A stretch of DNA of 64,000 bases, taken from positions 124,001-188,000 of the forward strand of contig CAZHVS010000001.1 of NCBI GenBank assembly GCA_964536015.1, given 5' to 3'. Under the pieces are notes generated by a model. The model saw nothing but the letters and a program-made list of their open reading frames with translations. It searched no databases and had not been told where the DNA came from. Both the position numbers and the translations under genes were made by a program. Below are positions 44,175 through 51,985 of this stretch, piece after piece. Position 1 is the first letter of the stretch, and every line of letters begins with the position of its first letter. This DNA is from CAZHVS01 sp964536015 (GTDB lineage Bacteria > Bacteroidota > Ignavibacteria > Ignavibacteriales > Ignavibacteriaceae).

Positions 44175-45182
44175 ATGGAAAATAAAGAAATTGCAGTTGT
44201 AACAGGTGCCAACGGATTTGTTGGAAGTCATTTAGTTGATTTATTGGTTGATAAAGGTTATAATGTTAGATGTATTGTGCGCGGCACCAGTGATTTAAAG
44301 TGGTTAAAAAATCATATTGAAGAAAAAAAAGTTGAATTATTTACTTGTGGGTTAAATAATAAGGATGAATTAATTCCTGTACTGAAAGATGCGGACTATA
44401 TTTACCACGTTGCCGGAGTAGTAAAATCAAAAAAGCCTGAAGGATATTTTACTGGTAATGTTGATCCCGCAAGAAATATTCTTGATATAGCAGAAAAACA
44501 TTGCACAAATCTTAAACGTATTCTTGTTGTTAGTAGTCAAACAGCTGCAGGTCCATCCTTAGATGGCATACCTATTAATGAGGAAATGAGATGTAATCCG
44601 ATTACGACTTATGGAAGAAGCAAATTAAATGAAGAAAAGATCACAATAACATACAGGAATATTTTACCAGTTACTATCTGTCGAGCACCTGCTGTTTATG
44701 GTGAAAGAGATACTGAAATATTTATTTTCTTTAAAACTTTTGCTTCAGGGTTGTTTACTACTATTGGATTCAATACTAAACTCATAAGTTTGATTCATGT
44801 GAGTGATCTTGTTAATGGTTTTTATTTGGCTGCAACAAGTGAAAAAGCAAAAGGACAAATTTATTTTGTAAGTTCGGAAAAATTATATACTTGGGAAGAA
44901 ATTGGTGAGGTAACTTCCAGAGTTCTAAAGAAGAAAGCTTTTCATATTAGAGTGCCTCATTCTGTTGTATTTTTGATTGCTGTTTTTGCTGAATTTATAG
45001 CATTGTTTAGTAAAAAAGCATCTACATTAAATGTTGAAAAGGCAAAAGATATTACTCAAACATACTGGGTATGCAGTACTCAAAAAGCTATGAACGATTT
45101 TGGATATAAACAAAAAATTTCAATTGAAGAAGGGATTGAAAGGACTATCAAATGGTATAAACAGGTTGGTTGGTTAAAATAA
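44175..45182 (+). CDS. NAD(P)-dependent epimerase/dehydratase-type SDR; candidate CerR reductase
   Basis: A 335-residue extended SDR. The nucleotide-binding motif is VVTGANGFVGSHLVDLL. YHVAGVVKSKKPEGYFTGNV corresponds to the active-site region, SSQTAAGPS carries the catalytic Ser, and TTYGRSKLNEEK the YXXXK pair. Then comes ICRAPAVYGERDTEIF. A hydrophobic stretch near 255-275 (VFLIAVFAEFIALF) could bring it to the membrane. It is divergently transcribed from the SPT-like gene. In Caulobacter an SDR of this type (CerR) reduces the ketone during ceramide synthesis. That role here is inference; sugar epimerase function is the main alternative. Confidence 0.8.
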   Translation: MENKEIAVVTGANGFVGSHLVDLLVDKGYNVRCIVRGTSDLKWLKNHIEEKKVELFTCGLNNKDELIPVLKDADYIYHVAGVVKSKKPEGYFTGNVDPARNILDIAEKHCTNLKRILVVSSQTAAGPSLDGIPINEEMRCNPITTYGRSKLNEEKITITYRNILPVTICRAPAVYGERDTEIFIFFKTFASGLFTTIGFNTKLISLIHVSDLVNGFYLAATSEKAKGQIYFVSSEKLYTWEEIGEVTSRVLKKKAFHIRVPHSVVFLIAVFAEFIALFSKKASTLNVEKAKDITQTYWVCSTQKAMNDFGYKQKISIEEGIERTIKWYKQVGWLK

Positions 45183-45268
45183 GTATTACAGAAAAGAAAC
45201 TTTTATTTTTGCAAAGGAGTTAGTTTTATATATATTTAACTATTAATTTGTAAAGAAAAATCTTGTAT

Positions 45269-45604
45269 ATGGCAATAGAAAAAAATGTTTCTGAATTGAA
45301 AGTTGGAATGATATTATCCTCAACAGTTAAGGATAATAATGAGCGAGTACTTTTAAATGAAGGTTCAGTAATAACCGATGCAAATATTTTTGAATTAGTT
45401 CGTAATAAAATATTTAAAGTTTTCGTTACCGAAGAATCTGTTTTAGCAGTTGAAAAAGCAGAGAATGAAAAATCTCCTGAAATGATAAGACAGGAAATAT
45501 TTGATCAAATCGTAAATACTATTAATTGGGAACCAGAAAATAAATTTGAAAAAGATTTGTTTGAAATGGCTGTACAACATCGTTTGCAAAAAAAGGATTC
45601 ATGA
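45269..45604 (+). CDS. Small DUF3391-like protein paired with an HDOD protein
   Basis: About 111 residues from ATG 45269; a TTG 6 nt upstream is an alternative. VSELKVGMILSSTVKDNNERVLLNEGSVITDANIFELV matches the N-terminal beta domain often attached to HD-GYP and HDOD proteins (DUF3391-like: ..kpGM.L...v.d..GrvLl..G..lt...i..L..). Here it is a separate chain, with a helical tail. It overlaps the HDOD gene by 4 nt (ATGA), so the two products probably act together. The role is unknown; a sensor or adaptor function is likely. Confidence 0.7.
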   Translation: MAIEKNVSELKVGMILSSTVKDNNERVLLNEGSVITDANIFELVRNKIFKVFVTEESVLAVEKAENEKSPEMIRQEIFDQIVNTINWEPENKFEKDLFEMAVQHRLQKKDS

Positions 45605-46455
45605 AAATGGACAAAATTGATTTATTCATTTCTAAAATTGATTCCCTTCCTACGCTTCCGATTATATTTGCAAAAATATCCCAGGCGATCGCTGATCCTC
45701 ATACTAGTTCAGATAAACTTGCAAAGATTATTTCATCCGATCAGGCAACTGCAAGCAAAATACTTAAAGTCGTAAATTCCGCAGTCTTTGGACTATCAAA
45801 AAAAGTTGATACAATATCACAAGCTGTAATGTATCTTGGTTTCAATGAAGTAAAAAATATTGTATATGCTGTTTCGGTAATAAATCAATTTCACTCAAAT
45901 GTAAAGATTCCTGATTTAACCCCATTGGATCTTTGGAGTCATTCAATTGGAGTAGGAATTGCTTCAAGACTAATTGGTGCAAAAACAGGTGAAATAAAAT
46001 TAGAAAATTTTTTCTTAAGCGGAATTTTTCATGACATTGGCAAACTTTTTCTTTATCAATACGCAGGTGAAGATTACGCTAATGCAGTTTCAATGGCAAA
46101 AAAAAGAAATTGTTTAATAAAAGATGCAGAACTAGAAGTTTTGGGGGTTGATCATCCAAAGATAGGAAATCTTCTTGCAGAGAAGTGGGGATTACCTGAA
46201 TATGTTAAAGATGTCTTAACTTATCATAATACTGGTATTGTTAATTCCGAAAATGCAAAGCTAGTTGCTTCTGTTCACATTGCTGATGTTGTTACAAGAT
46301 TTTTAATGTTAGGAAGAGCGGGTGATAATCTTGTCCCAAGACCAAATCCAAAGGTTTGGGAAATATTAAATTTGCCAGAGGGCTATTTTCAGATGATAAG
46401 AGAAAAACTGGTTTTTGATCATAAACATATGGTCAAAATGATGTTTGGATTATAA
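45601..46455 (+). CDS. HDOD domain signalling protein
   Basis: A 284-residue stand-alone HDOD domain: LPTLPIIFAKISQAIADPHTSSDKLAKIISSDQATASKILKVVNSAVFG and ISQAVMYLGFNEVKNIV are the diagnostic start. LSGIFHDIGKLFLYQY retains the HD dipeptide. EVLGVDHPKIGNLLAEKWGLPEYVKDVLTYHN holds later histidines. HDOD proteins are regulatory scaffolds, usually without phosphohydrolase activity. It is co-translated with the upstream DUF3391-like gene. Its last 37 nt overlap the convergent GIY-YIG gene. Confidence 0.88.
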   Translation: MKMDKIDLFISKIDSLPTLPIIFAKISQAIADPHTSSDKLAKIISSDQATASKILKVVNSAVFGLSKKVDTISQAVMYLGFNEVKNIVYAVSVINQFHSNVKIPDLTPLDLWSHSIGVGIASRLIGAKTGEIKLENFFLSGIFHDIGKLFLYQYAGEDYANAVSMAKKRNCLIKDAELEVLGVDHPKIGNLLAEKWGLPEYVKDVLTYHNTGIVNSENAKLVASVHIADVVTRFLMLGRAGDNLVPRPNPKVWEILNLPEGYFQMIREKLVFDHKHMVKMMFGL

Positions 46456-46880
46456 TTTGGAAAGTTCATTAAATCTTTTAACTTTATTCTATTTTTTGAA
46501 TAATAAAGATGTGTCCTGCACTTATTACAATCTGAATTCCCGAAATCTGGAATCACTTTATTATCATTTTTGATAATGTTAAAAATTTTCTCGCTGAGAA
46601 TACATTCGAATTCTTTTTTTAGATTTGTAAAAAGAATTACTCTTTTTATTTCGATAGAATTTAATTTAGTAATATAATCGAAATGCCAGTTGATTTTTTT
46701 GTTTTTGTTTAAATGCCGATTGATTCTACTTATCAAATTTTTCTGGGCACTGCCGACATAATAATAATAACCTTTATAGAACCTGTCGTTTATATATTTT
46801 TTTATTTTAATTCGAAAATTACTGTTTGCAAAAATTTCAAGTAAATAAATTCCAGAATCATTCTTAATTATTTTTTGCAC
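46419..46880 (-). CDS. GIY-YIG nuclease family protein (DUF123 type)
   Basis: A 153-residue protein. SGIYLLEIFA is the GIY part and KGYYYYVGSAQKNLISRINRHL the YIG part with the following Arg. INWHFDYI holds the conserved His. NSDCNKCRTHLYY near the end is the cysteine pair typical of DUF123 proteins. Function in the family is unproven; a structure-specific nuclease is likely. It overlaps the CX4CH lipoprotein gene by 17 nt at its start and the HDOD gene by 37 nt tail to tail. Confidence 0.82.
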   Translation of the reverse strand: MQKIIKNDSGIYLLEIFANSNFRIKIKKYINDRFYKGYYYYVGSAQKNLISRINRHLNKNKKINWHFDYITKLNSIEIKRVILFTNLKKEFECILSEKIFNIIKNDNKVIPDFGNSDCNKCRTHLYYSKNRIKLKDLMNFPNYNPNIILTICL

Positions 46881-47256
46881 CTTCTTTAACCCAGGTTTTA
46901 ATTCCTTTAATCTGGTTTGAGGTTAACGGGACATAACCTAATGGCGGCATAGGTGAGGCACCAAGTTGTCCTTCAATTGCCCAGATTAATCTACTAGTTA
47001 ATGTATCTCCGGCATTGACAATACCAGGAATAACTACATTGCTCCAGGAAGTTAAACTAAGACTTCCGGCTTTCGATTTATCATCGTGACAACCTGAATT
47101 GTTACATTTTAAATTAAAGACTGGAAGGATGTATTTTGAAAAACTTACCTGGGAATCAGGAATAACAATTTTATCAATTGCATCACCAGAAACTGTATCT
47201 TTACAACCACTAATTATAAATATACTATAAATAATCAACAGGATTGTTTTCTTCAT
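46864..47256 (-). CDS. Lipoprotein with a CX4CH haem-like motif (cytochrome c-type domain)
   Basis: The ATG at 47256 gives a lipoprotein signal peptide (KKTILLIIYSIFIISGC). The mature part has FSKYILPVFNLKCNNSGCHDDKSKAGSLSLTSWSNVV, where CNNSGCH is a CX4CH haem attachment variant, and a later MPP that could supply the distal Met (ASPMPPLGYVPLTSNQIKGIKTWVKEGA). This pattern occurs in the planctomycete-type cytochrome c domain proteins of Bacteroidota. It is probably an outer-leaflet or periplasmic electron carrier. The longer frame upstream (to 47292) overlaps the AI-2E gene and has no family support. Confidence 0.75.
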   Translation of the reverse strand: MKKTILLIIYSIFIISGCKDTVSGDAIDKIVIPDSQVSFSKYILPVFNLKCNNSGCHDDKSKAGSLSLTSWSNVVIPGIVNAGDTLTSRLIWAIEGQLGASPMPPLGYVPLTSNQIKGIKTWVKEGAKNN

Positions 47257-47257
47257 T

Positions 47258-48310
47258 TTATGTCCTTGCAATCTGGTAATTCCGAAAAGCAAAATAAATT
47301 TCTTTAGCAGTTGTCCTTAAAATTGTAGCTGTTGGAACAGCTAATAGCATTCCTATTAATCCTGCAACCTGACTTCCTGCTACAATAAGTAGTATTATAA
47401 CCAAAGGATGCATATCAACGCTTTTAGAAAACACATAAGGTTGGACAAATCCATTATCGAGAATGTAAATAATAGAAACTGTTAATACAATCAACGGAAA
47501 CGCTGAGAGATTTCCAAAATGAATAATTGAAATTATAAGTGCCGGTATTCCACCAATAACCGGACCAAAATAGGGGACAAGGTGACCTACACCTGCGATA
47601 ATTCCTAAAGCAAATGAGTAAGGTATTCCAATAATTGCAAAACCAATTCCGCAAGCTATACCAACAAATGTTGCATCTATTAACCAACCCCTGACAAATC
47701 TGCCGAGTTGTTGAGAGACTTTTTTCATTATCCAATACGACATTTCAAAATACTTATTTGGCAGAACGTTTAGAATCCCTTTATAAATTTTTTGTTTATC
47801 TTTTACAATGAAAAATGTCGTGAAAGGAATTACAACAATTACTGCAATAACAGAAAAGATGTTTGAAAGCAGATTGGTTATACTTTCAAGAACATCATTA
47901 AAAGTGTTAGTAAATATTGTTTCTATTTTAGTTGAAATAGTTCCTTTACTTATAAAAGGTAAGTGTGAAGATATTGCATCTTCAATTTTTTGAATTTGTT
48001 CCTGTAGTGAGAAAGTTTTCAGGCTTTGTTCAAGAGAAATTAATTGATCAAAAAGTTTTGGGATTATTATTGATAATCCAAAATAAAGAAGGAATGAAAA
48101 AGTAATAAAAACTATCAGGCTTGAAGTCATTCTATTTAAATTACTTTTCTCTATGAATGTAATTACAGGATCAAAAATTAGACTTGCAAGCACAGAAAGT
48201 GCAAGAATCATAACAAGATCTGAAAAAACATATAGGATTGAAAAAATAATTCCACCTGAAAGTATCCAGATTAAAAGAATAAAAAATTTATTTGATGCCG
48301 AATCTTTCAT
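47258..48310 (-). CDS. AI-2E family transporter (PerM-like permease)
   Basis: A 350-residue integral membrane protein with about eight helices. N-terminal ILSGGIIFSILYVFSDLVMILALSVLASLIFDPVITFIEK, a long extracytoplasmic helical region (about 80-140), and the family end IPYSFALGIIAGVGHLVPYFGPVIGGIPALIISI and MHPLVIILLIVAGSQVAGLIGMLLAVPTATILRT. Family members have been linked to autoinducer-2 export or Na+(Li+)/H+ exchange; the substrate cannot be told here. It ends 1 nt before the start of the haem lipoprotein and begins 8 nt after the NifU-like gene. Confidence 0.92.
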   Translation of the reverse strand: MKDSASNKFFILLIWILSGGIIFSILYVFSDLVMILALSVLASLIFDPVITFIEKSNLNRMTSSLIVFITFSFLLYFGLSIIIPKLFDQLISLEQSLKTFSLQEQIQKIEDAISSHLPFISKGTISTKIETIFTNTFNDVLESITNLLSNIFSVIAVIVVIPFTTFFIVKDKQKIYKGILNVLPNKYFEMSYWIMKKVSQQLGRFVRGWLIDATFVGIACGIGFAIIGIPYSFALGIIAGVGHLVPYFGPVIGGIPALIISIIHFGNLSAFPLIVLTVSIIYILDNGFVQPYVFSKSVDMHPLVIILLIVAGSQVAGLIGMLLAVPTATILRTTAKEIYFAFRNYQIART

Positions 48311-48318
48311 AATAAAAT

Positions 48319-48543
48319 TCAGTTAACTGCTTCAACCCTTCTTATTTCAGGAACTTCACGTATTAATGCTCTTTCAACTCCTGCTCTGAGAGTCATTTGA
48401 CTCATTGGACAACCAACGCACGCTCCTTTTAATTTCACTTTTACAGTGCCATCTTCTGTTACGCCGACAAGTTCAATATCTCCTCCATCAGCAACAAGGT
48501 AAGGACGAATTCCTTCTAGAGCTTTTTTTACTTTTTCTTCCAT
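48319..48543 (-). CDS. NifU C-terminal domain-like Fe-S scaffold/carrier protein
   Basis: A 74-residue single NifU-like (Nfu) domain: IRPYLVADGGDIELVGVTEDGTVKVKLKGACVGCPMSQMTLRAGVERAL. The CVGCP pair is the cluster ligand motif of Nfu proteins. It receives and passes on [4Fe-4S] or [2Fe-2S] clusters. It lies 39 nt after the Mrp/ApbC-type carrier on the same strand, which fits a joint Fe-S delivery unit. Confidence 0.93.
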   Translation of the reverse strand: MEEKVKKALEGIRPYLVADGGDIELVGVTEDGTVKVKLKGACVGCPMSQMTLRAGVERALIREVPEIRRVEAVN

Positions 48544-48582
48544 TTTTTACTCATATAATTTTATGAAACAAAATTAACTGAA

Positions 48583-49692
48583 TCAGTTCTCATCTCCCAA
48601 TGAAATTTCTATTTCAGGTTGGGATGATAAAGTTAAATTATTAATGCTTACCTGAGCAGCAAGATTCCTGCTTATTTCAGTTATTATTTTAGCATGGTCA
48701 GAGTCTGGTAAATCATAGACAATAGGAACACCTTTATCTCCACCTTCTCTTACAGCCGAGTCAATGGGAATTTCTCCGAGAAAAGGTGTTCCGGTTTCTG
48801 CAGAAAGATTTTTTCCTCCATGACTTCCGAATATCTCATATTTTTTCCCTGTATCAGGAGCAATGAAATAACTCATATTTTCAATTACTCCAAGTATTGG
48901 AACATTTACTTTTTCAAACATTTTAAGTGCTTTTCGTGCATCGGCTGTTGATACTGTTTGAGGTGTTGTTACTATGACTGCACCAGTCAAAGGAATAGTT
49001 TGACATAAAGTTAATTGTATATCACCAGTTCCCGGGGGCATATCAAAAATGAGATAATCAAGTTCTTTCCAATCTACATCAGACATAAATTGTTTTACTG
49101 CTCCACTTGCCATTGGTCCACGCCAGATTACAGGAGATTCTTCATCAATAAGAAAACCTATAGACATTAGTTTAACACCATAATTTTCAACAGGAACAAG
49201 AAAATGTGTTCCATCTTTTTCAAATACCATTGGTCTTTCTTTAACACCAAGCATTAAAGGAATGCTTGGTCCGTAAATATCAGCATCAATCAAACCGACT
49301 TTTGCACCCTCTTTTGCTAAAGCAACGGCAAGATTTACAGCTACTGTGCTTTTACCAACGCCACCTTTTCCACTTGCAATTGCAATTGTATTTTTCACTC
49401 CATTAAGAAGAACATTTTGAGATGTGTTTTTGCCAGAAGTAACTTTTGCCCCCATTTTTACAGAAACATTGTTTACATCAGGAAAATCTTTTTTAATTGC
49501 GTCAACACAATCTTTTTGAATCTTATCTTTTAAGGGACAAGCAGGGGTAGTTAATTCTACTTCAACTAAAACATCATTTCCATTTATCTCAATATTTTTT
49601 ATCATTTTAAGAGTTACCAAATCCTTATTAATGTCAGGATCATTCACTTTACGAAGGGAATTCATTATTCCTTCTACACTTATTTTAGTCAT
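48583..49692 (-). CDS. mrp: Mrp/NBP35 family Fe-S cluster carrier ATPase
   Basis: A 369-residue protein with an N-terminal MIP18/DUF59 domain (about 1-85: NDPDINKDLVTLKMIKNIEI, TTPACPLKDKI) and a MinD-like ATPase. The deviant Walker A is SGKGGVGKSTVAVNLAVALA, switch I/II are DADIYGPSIPLMLG and FDMPPGTGDIQLTL, and IENMSYFIAPDTGKKYEIFG holds the region that binds the cluster in this family (the usual CXXC is replaced by FIAP here, as in many bacterial homologues with variant residues). Cytoplasmic Fe-S cluster trafficking is the known role. The Nfu-type gene follows. Confidence 0.92.
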   Translation of the reverse strand: MTKISVEGIMNSLRKVNDPDINKDLVTLKMIKNIEINGNDVLVEVELTTPACPLKDKIQKDCVDAIKKDFPDVNNVSVKMGAKVTSGKNTSQNVLLNGVKNTIAIASGKGGVGKSTVAVNLAVALAKEGAKVGLIDADIYGPSIPLMLGVKERPMVFEKDGTHFLVPVENYGVKLMSIGFLIDEESPVIWRGPMASGAVKQFMSDVDWKELDYLIFDMPPGTGDIQLTLCQTIPLTGAVIVTTPQTVSTADARKALKMFEKVNVPILGVIENMSYFIAPDTGKKYEIFGSHGGKNLSAETGTPFLGEIPIDSAVREGGDKGVPIVYDLPDSDHAKIITEISRNLAAQVSINNLTLSSQPEIEISLGDEN

Positions 49693-49710
49693 TTTTACTC
49701 CAATATATTT

Positions 49711-51831
49711 CTATTTATTTTTATTAAATTTTAATGCTTGTTTTGCTGTGTGATTCATAAACCATTCCTGTGCAGATAAATCTTTTTCCTTATTTTTTAT
49801 TAATGCATAAGTCATATCAGGGAAAAGTTCTCGTGATTTTACATTATCCCGCAAATAAATTCTTATAATTGTATTTATTAAATATTCTTTTAAACTTTTA
49901 TCTTCAATTGGGAAAGCAACTTCAACACGTCTATCCAGATTTCTTTCCATAATATCTGCGCTTGAAAGATAAATCTCTTCATTTCCATTATTATAAAAGT
50001 AAAATATTCTGCTATGTTCTAGGAATCTACCTACAATACTTGTGACTTTAATGTTTTCACTAAGTTCAGGTACTCCAGGTACAAGACAGCAAATTCCTCT
50101 TACGATTAAATGAATTTTTACTCCAACATTTGATGCTTCATATAATGCTGAAATCATGACCGGGTCAACAAGTGAATTTACTTTGATAATTATTTTTCCA
50201 TCACCTCCGTTTTTTACATTTTCAATTTCACGTAGAATATATTTAAAGATGCTTGATCGCAGATTAATCGGTGCAACTAATAGTTTATTAAATTCATTTT
50301 GTTTTGAATAACCGGTCAGATAATTAAATACATCCGAAACATCGGAGCATATTTCTTCATTTGTTGTAAAAAATCCAAAGTCAGTATAAATTTTAGCTGT
50401 TCCTGCATTGTAGTTCCCAGTTGCAAGATGAACATATCTTTTTAATGAGTCTATCTCTTTTCTAACAACAAGAGTCATTTTAGCATGAGTTTTTAATCCA
50501 ATCAAACCATAAACAACATGAGCACCAACTTTTTCTAGTTCACGTGCCCAGAAAATATTATTTTCTTCATCAAAGCGGGCTTTAAGTTCTACAAGTACAG
50601 CAACCTGTTTTCCTCTTTCTGCTGCTTCAATCAGGTATTTCACAACAGGAGAATTTGGTCCAACTCTGTAAAGAGTTTGTTTGATGGCAAGTACATCAGG
50701 ATCTTTTGATGCTTGTTTGATAAACTCAATAACCGGGTTAAAAGATTCATAAGGATGATGAATCAATATATCTCTTTTTCTTACTAATGAAAAAATATCT
50801 TCTTCTTCTTCAAATATTTTTGGAGTTACTGGGTAAAAAGGTTTTTCTTTAAGTTGGTGCAGTGGTAAATCATATAAAAGCATTACATCTTTTAACCCGA
50901 GTGGACCATCAATAATGTGTACATCATTTCTTGTGATCTCAAGATTTTCAACAAGAATATCAATCATAAAATCGGGCATTGAGTTTTCAACCTCAAGTCG
51001 AACAACGCTTCCGAATCTCATTTGCCTTATGTTTTCTTCTATCACTTCAAGAAGATCATCAGCTTCATCTTCCTGAATTTCAATATCAGTATCTCGAGTA
51101 ATTCTAAACCTGTGAGCTTCAAGAATTTCCATTTTCGGAAAAAGTAAGTCAAGGTTTGCTCTAATTAAATCTCCAAGCCAAATAAACTTTGCTTTGAATT
51201 TTCCATTGCTATTTGTCTTTTTTGAAGAATTAACAATTTGATCTATTTGCAATAATCGCGGAAGAATACTTGGAACTTTTACTCTGGCAAAATGTCTTTC
51301 ACCTTTTGGATTTTTTACTACTACTGCTAAACTTAAACTAAGATTTGAAATATAAGGAAAAGGTCTTCCTGGATCGAAAGCAAGAGGAGTAAGTACAGGA
51401 TAAATTTCTCTCTTAAAATAAAGATTGAGTTTTAATTTTTCATCCTCATCAAGGTCTTTCCATTCACAAACATAAATATTATTTTTTTCAAGCTCAGGTA
51501 CAATCTCTTTAGACCAGAGATTCATTAAAGTTTCAAGCATTGGTTTTAATGCTTTCTCAACTTTAATTAGTTCTTCCTGTGGAGTTAAACCATCAAGTTT
51601 CGGTTCGGCTACCTGAGCGGCAATTTGTTCCTTCAATCCAGAAATTCTTATCATATAGAATTCATCCAGATTTGAAGAAAAAATAGAGACAAATTTTACT
51701 TTATCTAAAAGAGGTAAGTCAGGGTTTAATGCTTCTTCCAGAACCCTACGATTAAATTCAACCCAGCTTAAATCTCTGTTGAAAAAATTTTTCGGATTAT
51801 TGTATTTCTTTAGTAAATCTTTTTCACTCAT
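49711..51831 (-). CDS. ppk1: Polyphosphate kinase 1
   Basis: A 706-residue protein of usual PPK1 length. N-terminal YNNPKNFFNRDLSWVEFNRRVLEEA and SSNLDEFYMIRISGLKEQ are diagnostic. VLAIKQTLYRVGPNSPVVKYLIEAAERGKQVAVLVELKARFDEENN and GLIGLKTHAKMTLVVRKE contain the catalytic His region, YVHLATGNYN the ATP-site motif, and SSADIMERNLDRRVEVAFPI the C-terminal second His/Arg site. It makes polyphosphate reversibly from ATP. It lies 18 nt upstream of the mrp gene on the same strand; divergent from the carboxyltransferase gene. Confidence 0.96.
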   Translation of the reverse strand: MSEKDLLKKYNNPKNFFNRDLSWVEFNRRVLEEALNPDLPLLDKVKFVSIFSSNLDEFYMIRISGLKEQIAAQVAEPKLDGLTPQEELIKVEKALKPMLETLMNLWSKEIVPELEKNNIYVCEWKDLDEDEKLKLNLYFKREIYPVLTPLAFDPGRPFPYISNLSLSLAVVVKNPKGERHFARVKVPSILPRLLQIDQIVNSSKKTNSNGKFKAKFIWLGDLIRANLDLLFPKMEILEAHRFRITRDTDIEIQEDEADDLLEVIEENIRQMRFGSVVRLEVENSMPDFMIDILVENLEITRNDVHIIDGPLGLKDVMLLYDLPLHQLKEKPFYPVTPKIFEEEEDIFSLVRKRDILIHHPYESFNPVIEFIKQASKDPDVLAIKQTLYRVGPNSPVVKYLIEAAERGKQVAVLVELKARFDEENNIFWARELEKVGAHVVYGLIGLKTHAKMTLVVRKEIDSLKRYVHLATGNYNAGTAKIYTDFGFFTTNEEICSDVSDVFNYLTGYSKQNEFNKLLVAPINLRSSIFKYILREIENVKNGGDGKIIIKVNSLVDPVMISALYEASNVGVKIHLIVRGICCLVPGVPELSENIKVTSIVGRFLEHSRIFYFYNNGNEEIYLSSADIMERNLDRRVEVAFPIEDKSLKEYLINTIIRIYLRDNVKSRELFPDMTYALIKNKEKDLSAQEWFMNHTAKQALKFNKNK

Positions 51832-51985
51832 AACATTTTTTGTTTTAATGAGCGAATATAAATGTTTTTATTGATTTAAAAGATGAAATAAAACAAAGTT
51901 ATTGAGTTTTTCTACATTTCTTTATGATATATATTTCGTAAGACAATTTGGAAAATTTTAACTCAGTTTTTTTATTAAGGGATAT

